A DNA stretch of 64,000 nt from Labia minor (taxonomy: Eukaryota; Arthropoda; Insecta; Dermaptera; Spongiphoridae), in contig OY720345.1 in NCBI GenBank assembly GCA_963082975.1, positions 79,267,034 through 79,331,033 on the forward strand, read 5' to 3'. Below the pieces are notes generated by a model. That model ran no database searches. It was not told the origin of the DNA and saw nothing but the letters and a program-made list of their open reading frames with translations. The translations under genes and the position numbers were made by a program. This document shows positions 32,811 to 46,061 of this stretch, in pieces. Each line of letters starts with the position of its first letter. Positions within the stretch are counted from its first letter, which is position 1.

Positions 32811-35800
32811 TCTTCATATATTGTGAGAATTTGATAAATAATGTTGAGAGCAAAAAATATTTAAAAATAGATATATTTATTAAAATGAAATAAAATTATT
32901 TAATTTACAGAATGAAAATGTCTACAATAATATCTAAACATTTTTTCTTTATAATTTTACATTATAATAATTACAGTAGTTATAAATATATGGGGAATTT
33001 TGAACTTTGACCGCCGATTTGACCATGTTCCCAAACGAATTTTAAAAAACCAAGTCCACTTTACATTTACACATTTTAAGCTCTAATCGAATCCAAAATC
33101 AAAAAACAGACACACAGATATATAGATTTTATAAACAAACATTTTACATTTTATTTTAATTAATTTGAATCATTTTAGGAAACAAATTTTTAATGGGTCA
33201 TTTTTAGAAATCCCATTTAACAATTATAATAAATAATTGAAAAATTGTAAAATTTTTAAAGTATATAAAAATAAATTGTATAAATTGGTTAAAGGGTCGA
33301 GTGATAGTTCGGTGTCCCAGGTATATATTTTATATTAACACGCCTACTTTTCTGTATAATAAAGATATAAAGAATCATATTTTAATTTTTATATAACCAA
33401 GAAATCATTTTTTCACTTAAAATATAGTTGTAAAGCCCAAATCTCCGAGGAGTCTTCTCTTGCTCTGATTAGGGCCACCGGTATTTGCCATTAGTCTCGA
33501 AAAAATAATATTAAATTATATATAAATTTAAAAATTAGAATATTTGAATTTGTTTAAATTTTAACACATGTAATCAATCATATGCATAAAGAATAGAAAA
33601 TTTTGAAAATCAACTTGGTATTAAATTCAGGAAAAAAAAAACTCATATATAGAATACTAGCTGATCAGAGCGCCTTCCAGGCGCTCTTCACACCTAGACG
33701 GGGGCTCCGCCGGTTGAAAGTCTGTATGTAAAAGGTTTTCATCCATTTTGTTTCAATCAGTATAAGTAGATAAGACATATATTTGTTTTCTTGGAAAATA
33801 TATTTTAATTTAATCAACAACAAATTTTCCTAGTATAAATATAAAAATGCTTGTTTTTTATGCTTATATATTGGATGTATTATGATACTGAGCACATGGC
33901 AAAGACTTTCTAAAAATAATTGTTTAAAAAAAAAACGCAGGGAAAAACCCAGAGATATGCCTCTTCGTTTCCCCAATAGAGAGAGAGAGGGGTGGACAAT
34001 TTTGCCAAGTGGCAGAGAAGGGGATGATTGGCTTCGACATATTTTGAATTCTCAATTCCTTAACTACACAATATACCAACTGTGGTCGACAATTGGTAAT
34101 TAATAATTAATTATAAATTGCATTTGCTAAAATATAAATTAAAGTTCTTTTAATTTATATTTCTATTTTTACGGTACCTTTCAATTATTCTATTTCATCT
34201 TAATTTCTTGAGTTATCTATTTTAATTTAAATTCTTACAGTTTTATTAAATAAATCATTTTTAGTTATAATTTTATATAAGCATTTTTTAATTGAACCTA
34301 TTCAATCTTGTCATTCCCTAATCAACCTACGCGGTTTCAATAACCCTTTTAATTATTCTAAATTCAATCCAGAGTGCTACCAATTAATTAAACTTATTTT
34401 TAACCCAATTTTTCTTATAAAATACCTCACCTCTAATATCTTATACACGACAATCTATATATAAGATGGTAGGTTTAATCAAATGGACTATACACAGATT
34501 TGTTTGCTAAAAAAAAATTTTAAATAATTACAATAAATAGAATAATATATTCTTACCTAAAAACAAATTGGTTTTTATAGTCAACAATTCTTTAACACAC
34601 AACAATTCCGTCTCATTATTGTAATACAAAGTTAGAAATATTAATTTATTTATTAATACCAATTAATAATAGTAATTACTTATAAATAATTCATAATAAT
34701 AATAAATTGTGATACCAACTTATAGGAATATTAAAATAATATAATTATTATTTTACATATATATGAATATAATATAAATATTTTTAATTTTATTTTAAGA
34801 ATAGATATATATCTAAAAGGAGGTAACTGTGACGTCACATATATACATTTAAATTAAAAACAACTAATGAAGATGATTTTTTCCAGATATGTGATCAATA
34901 AAACTAAATAACTTAAGAGTATAACTAATGGTTTTCAATTTATAAAATCTAATTTAACACAACAATTCCGTCTCATTATTGTATTGTAATACAAAGTTAG
35001 AAATATTAAGTTTAAAAAAAATTTAAAATATTTGAATTTTGAAAATTATATGTAGCGCCATCTGTCGATAGTTTTGTGACACTACAGACTTAGCAATATA
35101 TTACTAATTAAATTAATTTTGGATTTAACTACACTAAAACCTTCCTTGGTATGCCCACAACAATCCCTGAAAGTTTCACCGTAATCGGACGGGTAGTTTT
35201 TGAGTCTATAAGAGACAGACAGACAAACCAACAGAGACAGACATTGCCTTTTATATATATAGATAGATATAGACTATTCGAATATAATTGAAACTCTTTC
35301 TCTCCCTCTATTTTAAATTTGAAAAAACGGAGTGTTAAGTAATTAAGATTCCTTATACAACATGGATGGTTACATGAATTGGGCTCCCTACCTCCCTGAG
35401 AAATTCTCATTAAAAATGTTTATAATATTTTAGTTTATTAAATCAAACTATTATTTTTTTATTTCAATATTTTTAATGTTAATACAATAATTTTTATTTT
35501 ATAATCTATAAAATAATTTAATTATTTTTAAAAACAACGGTCTTCAATTACAATTTTTTTACTCTCTACTGACTGTTCATTTCATAAACTGAAAATAGTG
35601 TTGAATAGAAATAGACGATATTACTTGGATTAATCTTATTATGCTAGCTAAAATTGTTTGTTTGTATTATTGAGGAACCCAGTTCAATTCATTTTAATCA
35701 GATTGATGCAACATTTAATAATTGTAATAAATAATTAAAGAATTGTATATTAATATTTTTTAAAGAGTCGAGCGACAGCTCGGTGTCCCAGGTATTAATA

Positions 35801-35875
35801 TTATCAGCCAAACCCAATAATAATGAATCATTTTTTTTAACTTAAGTACCGAGCCGAGGCTCGGGGTCCCGGTAC
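32811..35875 (+). mobile_element. Helitron HelB copy 1, interrupted
   Basis: Begins TCTTCATATATTGTGAGAAT after A and ends with the HelA-type hairpin GGTCCCGGTAC before T. It aligns with 52160-53676 but is interrupted by a second Helitron at 33657-35267. HelB shares its 3' 300 bases with HelA but has a different 5' end, as is common for Helitron subfamilies. Non-coding. Confidence 0.7.
33657..35267 (-). mobile_element. Helitron with classic ends, nested in HelB
   Basis: On the minus strand it starts TCTATCTATATATATAAAAG and then has the widespread Helitron 5' block TACCCGTCCGATTACGGTGA. It ends with the hairpin GAGCGCC/GGCGCTC and GATCAGCTAG, followed by T. The host site is AATA|TATAG, and the empty site is intact at 53065/53066. 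It is 1611 bases long. A short frame at 33882-34103 (MILSTWQRLS...) resembles nothing known. A TGACGTCA site lies near 34829. Non-autonomous. Confidence 0.88.
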
Positions 35876-36265
35876 TATATATTATAAAATAAAATTAAAA
35901 ATATTTATGTTATATCCATATCTGTTTTTTATTACATTAATAGATATATTAAAATTATTTGAAATTGTTTCTGTAGCTGGATATTAATTTACTTCAAACC
36001 GTCGGTCGGTTCGGATCTGGCCACAGTCAACTTATTTAATTTAATTACCGAGCCGAGGCTCGGGGTCCCGGTACTATACATTTAAATTAAAAAAAAACTA
36101 ATGAAGATGATGTGATCAATAAAACTCAATTTTTCTTTATAAATACTATCTCTGGTCTGAATTTCAAAAAAATCGTTAGAGCGGTTTTTGAGAACCAATT
36201 TACAAACAAACATACAAACATATATACAATTTTAGCTAGCATAATAAGATAAAATAGGGATAGTG
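35876..36265 (+). repeat. R3/HelA chimeric fragment and Helitron 5' scrap
   Basis: 35876-36076 carries the right part of repeat R3 (AAACCGTCGGTCGGTT) joined to the HelA terminal hairpin, ending GGTAC before T. From 36077 to 36250 lies the AATCGTTAGAGCGGTTTTTG block and GCTAGCATAATAAGATA, an inverted HelA 5' region. Non-coding. Confidence 0.55.
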
Positions 36266-36458
36266 CAGGGGTGGCGAACCCGCGGGCCGCATGTGGCCCG
36301 CCGTAAACATATTTGCGGCCCGCGAGATTCATCACACTTTTATATTCTGCGCCCTCATGAAACAAATATCGCACTAGTGAAATAAATATGATTTAATTTT
36401 TTTTTATTTTAGTATTATATATTTTTTACAATGTGCATTCAGTATCATTATTATTATA

Positions 36459-36683
<225 letters not shown>

Positions 36684-36710
36684 CTAAACATTTTGGGATG
36701 AGGATTTAAG

Positions 36711-37000
36711 GTGGGGAACACCAGAGGTCTCCAAAAGGAGACCTCATTGAATTCCTATAAATCCAACCTTACGTGGTTTGGTGGGGGGATGTGGTTCCTC
36801 CCTCCGATCTCTACAAAGGGTGTGATGAAGTCTCCATTAAATAAAGGGGGTTTGTATTTTAAGGTTTTGGATCGGGGGTGGTTGGAAACCCTGGGCCCCC
36901 AAGGAGTATTCCGAATTCTGATATGTAAAAATAATAGTATACATAATAAAAATTCATTATTTTTCAATTTGTCACACCAAACAATATCTATAATGGGTCT
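36711..37000 (+). pseudogene. ND5: NUMT: probable C-terminal fragment of nad5
   Basis: The frame reads MWFLPPISTKGVMKSPLNKG, then FKVLDRGWLETLGPQG. This resembles the C-terminal region of NADH dehydrogenase subunit 5 (WFLP...ST...VLDQGW-E--GGQG). It lies on the opposite strand to the cox1 fragment, as these genes are arranged in the ancestral arthropod mitochondrial genome, but they are not neighbours there, so the insert is a composite or rearranged. Less certain than cox1. Confidence 0.5.
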
Positions 37001-37097
37001 AAATCTAATATGGGTATGTATAATTTTATATGCGGCCCGCGAAGTTATGATGCATTTCCAAAGTGGTCCGCAAGATCATTTGGGTTGGCCACCTCTG

Positions 37098-37554
37098 GAA
37101 TAGTGGCTCACTTCAATATAAAAAAATATTTAATAATAATATATATGATATACGAGGTCTAGTCAAAAGAACAGGTGAATTTTGAATTTTCTTGAAATTA
37201 CGAAATATATATTATTTTATATCCACTACACATACTTTTGTCTTTCAGTGCATTAATAGGTACGTTTAAGGGCTGTTTATTACTATTTATTAATTTATGT
37301 TCTTTTAAATTTAAATTATTTGAAAAGTGACTCAGTGAACCAGTTATTAGTATTATCAGCCAAACTCGATAATTAGGAATCATTTTTTTTAAGACCGAGC
37401 GGCGGCTCGGTGTACCATGTATGATCTAAGAAAAGCATAATAGCAGCATAGTTGAAATGTTAGTTTTATCTCTAAATAAATAATTTTAATAAAACAAATT
37501 ATATCACACGGTTAAATAAAATAAATGCTTTATGAATTTTATATAAGTATACAA
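37098..37554. other. Non-coding with repeat scraps
   Basis: Contains TACGAGGTCTAGTCAAAAG near 37153, which looks like a mariner terminal repeat without a partner. A degenerate HelA 3' hairpin lies at about 37320-37420 (ACCGAGCGGCGGCTCGGTG). No gene. Confidence 0.4.
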
Positions 37555-37735
37555 TATCTATCTATCTTTGTGGCTATACGGAACTTGAAAGTTCTTTCTC
37601 CCATCTCTGTCCTTCCTAAATTATCCACCCACCGGTTCTTTGGTCCTCCAAACGGACGTTTCACACTCGGTCTCCCCACCAATATATTTTTCGCATTCTT
37701 TCCTCTCCTATTCTAGCCACGATATAATATACTGA
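37555..37735 (-). mobile_element. LINE C-terminal fragment, copy 3
   Basis: The minus strand encodes a degenerate form of the frame at 41030-41240 (VKRPFGGPKNRW-like). Only the last roughly 60 codons of a non-LTR retrotransposon are present. Confidence 0.45.
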
Positions 37736-38689
37736 AACTTTCTTTTTTAATATATATATTATATATATGTGATTTTTCCTTTACTTTATACTAACTAATA
37801 TAATAAATATTGTTCACGCTGTAGCATTAGAGATGAATATTATGTAATTATATTAATGATATAAATAATCCTTCTTCTTCTTAAAAAGCTTTCTCCCTAT
37901 AGAAGAAAGCGATCCATATGGTAAGACATCTTTTGGAAACAGCAGCTCTAAAGATGTCAGTTGATGAGCACCCAAACCATCTACGCAGATTTCCAAGCCA
38001 TGAGTTCTGGCCAGGCACTATGAACTAATTGAAAAAAAAATCGGGCTTGTCGGTGGGTGTTTTTACCGAGCGAAGATAGAGTAAGGGAGGTATTGTTTAT
38101 TTTTCTTTTATTTTTTTTGAAAAAATATTGGAAATTAAAAAAATATTTATTGAGAGATAAAACTAACATAACAGCAATCAAATATGCTTCATTCAAAAAT
38201 GTTAGTTTTATATCCAAATAAATAATTTTTAACTTAACTGGAAATTCTACCATATTTCATGTAATTTACGTAAGTAAAAGAAACGAATAATGTTCTTGTT
38301 AAAATTTAATATTAATGTATTAAAAGTTTCATTCATTGTAAATATTTGAAACGAAAGAAACACATACAAATTGTTCTTAGCGAGAAAGTAATTTACAAAA
38401 TAAATAAATAATCATTTCCATTACCATTAAGATACTAATTATAAAGATGACAAGAAATCCATTAAGGGAAAATAATTAATCAAACGCAATTTTAATCATC
38501 TAAGTTTATCAAACAACAGATTTTCGTACATTTGAGTTAATTAATAAGTGAAAAGAATCTGGCTTGTCTCCACTCGACTATCTCGCAAAATGGAATTGGA
38601 TTAATTAACACATATATTATATTTAAATTAAATTATTAATTAAAATTAATAAATAATATTTATAAAACCAACCATTAAATTTTTTTACA
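37736..38689. other. Non-coding, downstream flank of zinc-finger copy 4
   Basis: Includes a short conserved-looking block at 37870-38020 (complement of GCCAGAACTCATGGCTTGG) of unknown origin. A degenerate R3 end lies near 38056. From about 38500 it holds the zinc-finger 3' module in reverse (CGACTATCTCGCAAAATGG). Confidence 0.4.
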
Positions 38690-38833
38690 ATGATTACATT
38701 AAGAGTTTTCACCTGTATGAATTAATGATTATAAAAATCTCTTTTTTGTATAAATTTCATTTTACAATAATTACATTCAAATGGCTTTTCACATGTATGA
38801 ATTAATAAATGTGTATCTAAATGTGATTTCATA
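38690..38833 (-). pseudogene. Decayed finger tail downstream of copy 4
   Basis: Two finger units beyond the stop, the same units as those following copies 2 and 3, ending GGTGAAAACTCTTAA. Confidence 0.6.
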
Positions 38834-40346
38834 TTAAATTTCTTTTACATTACATTCAAAAGACTTTTCTCCTGTATGAATTAATAAATGTTTATCTAAA
38901 CTAATTTTATGATTAAATTTCTTTTTACAATAATTACATTCAAAAGGCTTTTCACCTGTATGAATTAATAAATGATTATTAAAATCTCTTTTTTGTATAA
39001 ATTTCTTTTTACAATAATTACATTCAAAAGGCGTTTCACCTGTATGAATTAATATATGTACTTTTAAATATGATTTCTTATTAAATTTTTTTTTACAATA
39101 ATTACATTCAAAAGGCTTTTCACCTGTATGAATTAATAAATGACTATTTAATTCAGATTTCAGATTAAATTTCTTTTTACAATAATTACATTCAAAAGGC
39201 GTTTCACCTGTATGAATTAATATATGTCCTTGTAAATAAAATTTCCTATTAAATTTCTTTTTACAATAATTACATTCAAAAGGCTTTTCATCTGTATGAA
39301 TTAATAAATGTGTATTTAAAGCAGATTTCGTATTAAATTTCTTTTCACAATAATTACATTCAAAAGGCTTTTCACTTGTATGAATTAATAAATGTGTATT
39401 TAAATTAGATTTCCAATAAAATTTCTTTTTACAATAATTACATTCAAAAGGCTTTTCTCCTGTATGAATTAGTAAATGATTATTTAAATCAGATTTCAGA
39501 TTATATTTCTTTTTACAATAATTACATTCAAAAGGCTTTTCCCCTGTATGAATTAATAAATGTCTATCTAAACTAAATTTCTGATTAAATTTCTTTTTAC
39601 AATAATTACATTCAAAAGGCTTTTCGCCAGTATGAATTAATAAATGTTTTTTTAATACCGATTTGAAATTAAATTTCTTTTTACAATAATTACATTCAAA
39701 AGGCTTTTCACCTGTATGAATTAATAAATGTCTATTTAAATGTGATTTGGTATTAAATTTCTTTTTACAATAATTACATTCAAAAGGCTTTTTCCCTGTA
39801 TGAATTAATAAATGTCTATTTAAATGTGATTTCGTATTAAATTTCATTTTACAATAATTACATTCAAAAGGCTTTTCACCTGTATGAATTAATAAATGTC
39901 TCTTTAAATCACATTTATGATTAAATTTCTTATTACAATAATTACATTCAAAACGTCTGTCTTCTGTATTGTTTGAATCAGTATCTTCAAGGTTTTCGTC
40001 ATGACTGTTTTCCTTGGAATACTTAACTGTTTCATTTTCAAATTTTAATTTATTTTTTAAAATTGAAAATATTTGTTTAAAAATACATCTTTTTAAATGT
40101 TTAGATAAAAATTCCTCATTTATATAATTTGAGTAGCAATATTCGCAAGGATATAAAGGACCTAAAACAAGTTTATTTTAATTATGTTAAATCATTTTCT
40201 AATTATTTTAAAAATCTATATAATGAATATCAATAGAAATATATTTAAAAATATAATACTAGTGAAAATTAACCATAATTTCGATGAATATAAAACTTAC
40301 CTATATATATTGGATATTTTATGTCTTCCTGTGAATAAGGATCCAT
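38834..40346 (-). CDS. C2H2 zinc-finger protein, two exons (copy 4, 457 aa)
   Basis: Exon 1 is 40301-40346 (MDPYSQEDIKYPIYI plus one base). The donor is GTAAGT, the best in the family. The intron is 139 bases (40162-40300) with no insertion. Exon 2 is 38834-40161: C2HC finger (PLYPCEYCYSNYINEE...), linker NNTEDRR, then thirteen intact C2H2 units and a final partial FECNVKEI. Total 1374 bases, in frame. This is the cleanest member: no lost zinc ligand, a strong donor and a small intron. It probably binds DNA in the nucleus; the target is unknown. The frame ends at the same decayed finger as copies 2 and 3, but by a different small deletion. The gene is divergent from copy 5 across 1.45 kb. Confidence 0.9.
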
Positions 40347-41029
40347 TTTTAATTGTATAATCTATTATATATAAGGTAATAAGTATTATAAAAGTATTAA
40401 AAGTTTAATTTAATTTAATTTAATAGATAGTCTGCGAGTTTGATTTTTTTATTGACATTCAAAATAATAACCAATATGTCTTCTTTAAGATAGCAACGAT
40501 TCAGTTCATTCAAAAACATTATGCGCCTTATTTAAAAATTAGTTTTAATATTTATTTAAAATCTTTTTATTATTTTTAACTGATATTTTAATAAATGGCT
40601 GCTCTTTTTAAGTATTAAATGAAAAAATACATTTTTAAAAATGTGTAGATTATTTCAGATTAACGCATGACCCGGTGTCTGGAATATATGTGCTAAATTA
40701 TAAACATTATTTTATTTTAGAATAAATATACACAACACAATGCTTGTAAGTTGTAATATTTTAGCTCATTTAATTTTTCCCTTCTTTTAAATATATATAG
40801 ATCAAAATTTAAATTAAGGTTTTATTTCTTAACAAAATCGTCTCAAAATTAAATATATATTCAGTAAGTTTTTATTTAATTATTTTAAAGCAAAATACTT
40901 TGCTCGTCTCTTTTCTAAATTTATTTGAAATAAATTTCTTCTTTAATCTATACATTTTAATAATTTATTGATGCTCTTTAAAAAAAAAATTATATAAATG
41001 GTTTATGTATTTTAAAAACTAGTTATACA
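40347..41029 (-). promoter_or_regulatory. Upstream region of zinc-finger copy 4
   Basis: The first roughly 270 bases upstream (to about 40615, starting AGAGCAGCCATTTATTAAAA on the minus strand) are shared with copy 5 and pseudogene copy 7. They include GTTGCTATCTTAAAGAAGA and the proximal block. The shared border at AGAGCAGCC suggests this is the extent of the duplicated 5' region. The rest is AT-rich with nothing recognised. Confidence 0.4.
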
Positions 41030-41240
41030 ATATCTATCTATTTTTCTGGCTATACGGAACTTGAAAGTTCTTGTCTGCAGCAAACACACTGCTCCAAGTA
41101 TCCCTATTCTGAGCCACAACCCTCCAATCCCTACATTATCCACCCACCGGTTCGTTGGTCTTCCAAGCGGACGTTTCACATTCGGTCTCCCTACCAATAT
41201 ATTTTTCGCATTCTTTCCTCTCCTATTCTAGCCACGATAT
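41030..41240 (-). mobile_element. LINE C-terminal fragment, copy 4
   Basis: The minus strand reads GRPNVKRPLGRPTNRWVDNV and, in the next frame, DWRVVAQNRDTW. P-G-RP--RW followed by W---AQ-R--W is the C-terminal signature of many non-LTR reverse transcriptases. It contains a frame change and is a scrap. Confidence 0.6.
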
Positions 41241-41526
41241 AATGGAGCAAGAGACAGAACAGTCAGTACAGAGTAAAAAAATTGTAATTGTAAAATTATA
41301 TACTAAATATTCAATCAGTATATTAGATAAAACATTTATTTGTTTTTGTGTTCTTAATTTACTACAGGAATTGAATGGCAAAGAATTGACAAACGGAGAA
41401 GAGTGGGGAAATAAATGGGAGAGGCCTGGTTCCACCTAAGTAAAAAGAATAAAAAAAAATAAAAAGGAAATATTTTTATTAACATATATAACAATTTTTA
41501 CTAGCATAAGAAGATAAGATAAGATA
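41241..41526 (-). repeat. Non-coding with Helitron 5' terminus
   Basis: The right edge on the minus strand reads TCTTATCTTATCTTATCTTC then TTATGCTAG, like the HelA 5' ends, adjacent to the shared zinc-finger upstream border. A 94-residue frame across 41155-41439 resembles nothing and is probably chance. Confidence 0.4.
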
Positions 41527-41799
41527 AGAGCAGCCATTTATTAAAATATCACATAAAAATAATAAAAAGATTTTAAATAAATATTAAAACTAATTTTTAA
41601 ATAAGGCATTTAATGTTTTTGAATGAACTGAATCGTTGCTATCTTAAAGAAGATATTGGATTATTATCTGTTATTATTTTGAATGTCAATAAAAATCAAA
41701 CTCACAGACTATCTCTTAAATTAAATTATATTAAACTTTTAATACTTTTATAATACTTATTTTCTTATATATAATTTGTAATAGATTATACAATTAAAA

Positions 41800-42757
41800 A
41801 TGCATCCTTATTCACAACAAGACATAAAATATCCAATATATATAGGTAATTTTTATATTCATCTAAATTATTGTTTACTTCCCCTAGTATTATATTTTTA
41901 AATATATTTCTAATGATATTCATTATATATATTTTTAAAATAATTAGAAAATGATTTAACATAATGAAAATAAAATTGTTTTAGGTCCTTTATATCCTTG
42001 CGAATATTGCTACACAAATTATATTAATGAGGAATTTTTATCTAAACATTTAAAAACATGTATTTTCAAACAAATATTTTCAATTTTAAAAAATAAATTA
42101 AAACTCGAAAATGATACAGTTGAATATTCCAAGGAAAACAGTCATGACGAAAACCTTGAAGATACTGATTCGAACAATACAGAAAACAGACGTTTCGAAT
42201 GTAATTATTGTAAAAAGAAATTTAATACGAAATCTAATTTAAATAGACATTTATTAATTCATACAGGTGAAAAGCCCTTTGAATGTAATTATTGTAAAAA
42301 GACATTTATACAAAAAACACATTTTAATAATCATTTATTAATTCATACAGGTGAAAAGCCTTTTGAATGTAATTATTGTAAAAAGAAATTTAATAGGAAA
42401 TCATATTTAAATACACATTTATTAATTCATACAAGTGTAAAGCCTTTCGAATGTAATTATTGTGAAAAGAAATTTAATATGAAATCTGTATTAAATAGAC
42501 ATTTATTAATTCATACAAGAGAAAAGCTTTTTGAATGTAATTATTGTAAAAAGAAATTTAATACAAAAGCACATTTAAAAGGACATTTATTAATTCATAC
42601 AGATGAAAAACCTTTTGAATGTAATTATTGTGAAAAGACATTTAATAGGAAATCTGTATTAAATAATCATTTATTAATTCATACAAGAGAAAAGCCGTTT
42701 GAATGTAATTATTGTAAAAAGAAATTTAAAAGGACATTTATTAATTCATACAGGTGA
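41800..42757 (+). pseudogene. C2H2 zinc-finger gene copy 5, frame-broken (272 aa)
   Basis: Exon 1 is 41800-41845 (MHPYSQQDIKYPIYI) and the intron is 139 bases. Exon 2 runs from 41985 in frame through the C2HC finger, linker and six fingers. In the seventh finger about 17 bases are missing near 42725 (between repeated AAATTTA/CATTTAAAAG), so the product ends KRTFINSYR at 42757. Linkers are less regular (HTREKL, HTREKP, HTSVKP) than in the other copies. A shortened six-finger protein could still be made, so expression is possible. The remaining fingers lie in another frame downstream. Confidence 0.75.
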
Positions 42758-43010
42758 AAAGCCTTTTCAATGTAATTATTGTAAAAAGAAATTTATTAGA
42801 AAATCTGATTTAGATAAACATTTATTAATTCATACAGGCGAAAAGCCTTTTGAATGTAATTATTGTAAAAAGAAATTTAATCAGAAATCTGCTTTAAATA
42901 CACATTTATTAATTCATACAAGAGAAACGCCTTTTGAATGTAATTATTGTAAAAAGAAATTTAATACAAAAGCACATTTAAATATACATTTATTAATTCA
43001 TATTGTATAA
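42758..43010 (+). pseudogene. Out-of-frame remaining fingers of copy 5
   Basis: Half a finger and three complete ones (FQCNYCKKKFIRKSDLDKH, QKSALNTH, TKAHLNIH) ending LLIHIV-stop. They continue copy 5 in a shifted frame. Confidence 0.7.
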
Positions 43011-43926
43011 AATATTATCTTAATAATGATGACTAAATATTTTCTTTGATTCTTTCTATGATTATATCTTATATTATATACTTTATCGTTTTATATTTAA
43101 ATCAATAATTTTCTGATTTATTTAACTTAGTATTTATATCATCTATTTTATTTCTTTCATTAATAAGTACATTATTACTAATTTTTAATTACATTTTCTA
43201 ATTACATTTAAAAATATCCTTTTATTATTCTTCATTTCTACAAGTCTGAAATATGTCAAAAGTTTCTTTTTTTCCAATTCTTATTTGTAAATAAAAAAAG
43301 AATTTATAAATTAATCTTTAATTAATTCTTACGCCTGAATTTAATTATTGTTGAAAATTCATTGTATATAATATATTTGATATTGTAACACTTACTCTTT
43401 AATTCTGTGGTCAGGATGGCACTGAAGAGACGATCGGGGAATATCTTATATCATAAAAGCTAAACCACATTTGATTTAGAATCAACTAAATAAAAAAATA
43501 TTTTACACAATGATCATAGCGTTTTAATTATTTTTATTTAAGAAAATTTTAATTAATTGTACAATCACCCTATATTATGTAAGCCAAACAATCCAATTAT
43601 ATAAATTAAATAAACTAAAAATCCTAATTTCACAATTTGAACGCGATAATTTAACTCGCGAATGATTCCAACTATTAATAATATTAAAAATCTCACATGA
43701 AAATGTTTCATATAAAACAAAAATATATAATTATATATTTCCAATAAATAAAGTAAAAAAGAAATCTCTATGGGGTTCCGGATGTTTACAATATGATTGA
43801 TCGTATATTATTGAAAATGTGTTTTATGATTTTAATTTGAATAAGCTTTTATTATTATTATTATAACATTTACAATAATTATAGGGGAATTTCTCTTTTG
43901 ACCACATCGTATAGGATTCTCTAGAA
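43011..43926. other. AT-rich non-coding
   Basis: No repeat partner, gene or RNA recognised. A GC-richer patch near 43410-43440 (GTGGTCAGGATGGCACTGAA) is unexplained. Confidence 0.5.
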
Positions 43927-44163
43927 CAGTGCTCCGCAACGTTTTTTTATTCGTGGCACACCAAAAGCTTTTTCTGGTTTTCACGGTACACCAAATTTAA
44001 TAGGTATAAATATAATAAAACAACACGTATACACATCAGAAAATAATACATTAATTAATATTTTAATTCGTTTTATTTTACATATTTACGGTATTATATG
44101 TACATAACATATATAATTAATTACAAAACTACAATAATACAAAAAAATAGGCAAAAAGGGTAA

Positions 44164-45690
44164 TTAATGTGATACTTGAGCTTGTTTCAAGGAACACAAG
44201 TATTTTATATTGGGCTCGATATTTGATAGTGCAACTCGAAGTTCTTGATCGAGATTTTTTAAGCAAGACCGCTTATCATTTTTAATTAAAAGAAGTGTCG
44301 AAAAGCTTTGTTCGCATGAATATGTCGTTGAAAAGGGGATTAAAATTGAAATAGCCTGTTTTGAAATTTGAGGATATTCATTCTTAGCCGAAATCCAGAA
44401 AACATCCAATGGAACTTCTCCAAAAGTAAGTTTTAACGTCCCGTCGTTACTCAGTTCAATAAACTCTTCTTTAAATTTAAGAGAAAATGCATCAACAGAT
44501 TTTTTTGCATTAGTTGCAAAAGGATTGCGAATCCAATCATATTCTTCACTTTTAATCGAATGAAAATAGTAGTCGAATTTATTTTCCAGTGTTGTTAAAT
44601 GGGATTGGGCCAGATCGATAATTAATTGCCTATTTTCAATTATTGTATTATGAACCCTTTGAAACATTTCTAAAGAGTTGTTACTTAGTTCATTCTGCCA
44701 AAGTTCCAGTTTATTTTTGAACCCTTGCAATTTGTCGGAACAGGTTAATAAGTTTTCATTCGGACCTTGCATTTTTCTATTAAGTTCATTAAGATGGTCG
44801 AAAATGTCAGCCATATATGCAAGTTTGGCGATCCAACTGTTATCTTCGAAGTGCTGGCCGAGTTCGGGCATATTTTGACTTAGTAAAAACTGATGCACTT
44901 CACAGCGAAGTTCAAACAATCTAGTCAACACTTTTCCTCGGGATAACCAACGTACTTCAGTATAAAATAATAAAGATTTATGTTCTGAACCCATTTCTTC
45001 ACAAAGCATTTCGAAAATTCTTGTATTTAAAGCTCTTAATTTAATAAAATTTATAATTTTGATGCATTCATTCATAGTTTTTAAAAGTTGTTCTGGTAAA
45101 TTCTTCACCATCAATACTTCCCGATGTATGCAGCAATGTGTAAATTGTATTGCCGGATTTTGTTGTTTTACAAAGGCAACAAAACCCTTTATGTTACCAG
45201 TCATTGCTGCGGCGCCATCAGTACAAATACTCATGCAGTTACTCCATTGTAGATTATGTATTTTGAAGAAATCATCAGTTACTCGAAAAATATCCTCTCC
45301 AGTAGTTCGTTCGGCAAGTTTTTTACAAAATAAAAAATTTTCTTTTATGCAATCTTCGCCAACAAAACGTACAATTGCAATTAATTGTGCTTGATTTTTA
45401 ATATCCGTTGACTCGTCAATTTGAAGAGCAAAATTGTTAGCTGCGATCAATTTCAAAATAAGCGTGTTCAAAATATCTGTTGACATGTCGCCAATATGTC
45501 TTTTAATAGTTTCAGCTGACAGTGAAACCTTACTCACTTCCTGAACCTCTTTAGGTCCAAGCATATCTCGCACAATTTCCATTCATGCTGGTTTAATAAG
45601 TTTTTCTCCAATAGTATGAGGTTTCTTTTCACGAGCTATTAATCTTGCAATGTAATAGCTAGCTTCTAATGCTTTATCGGAAACAGATAC
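44164..45690 (-). pseudogene. hAT-2 transposase, main part
   Basis: The catalytic and hATC part of a hAT transposase related to ZBED5-like proteins. Motifs: LQIDESTDIKNQ, SICTDGAAAMTGN, CCIHREVLM, EVRWLSRGKVLTRLFELR and, near the C-terminus, ILIPFSTTYSCEQSFSTL. From the insertion point the frame reads VSVSDKALEASYYIARLI... and meets an in-frame TGA at 45583-45585, just before MEIVRDMLG; the following 472 codons are open. It is clearly related to but distinct from hAT-1. It is inactive because of the BEL insertion and the stop. Confidence 0.88.
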
Positions 45691-46061
45691 TGTTAAGATG
45701 ATGTGTGTATGCTTGACGAATTATTTGAAGAAAGCTGTTGTGATCTGTAATAATGTAATCTGGAGAAATAATGTGAAATGAATAAATGTTTATAAATCAA
45801 ATGCTTGCAAATAATATAATATTTATTGATGTGTTTTAATGAAACATAAACATTTAATGTGTTATGATACAGGTTCAAAGAAATCCGATGATGTGGACTG
45901 ATGTCCTGCAAAGATGTGATTCAGTGTATGTTCAAAACACGAATGCATGAACATGGCGTCTCGCTGAAGTGGCGTACATCTCTCTGGCGGCGTCGAAGAT
46001 GGTGCATTTCAGGGCTTGTAGCACCCCCTATATTAATTCTTCGAAGCTTGGTGCTTCTCCA
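45691..46061 (-). repeat. BEL/Pao element, left (3') LTR
   Basis: 371 bases, preceded by the target GATAC. Appears identical to 49441-49811. Confidence 0.9.

Noticed and set aside
37870-38020. A coding exon on the minus strand near SSTDIFRAAVSKRC
   Set aside because: Two frames give equally weak text and no family is recognised.
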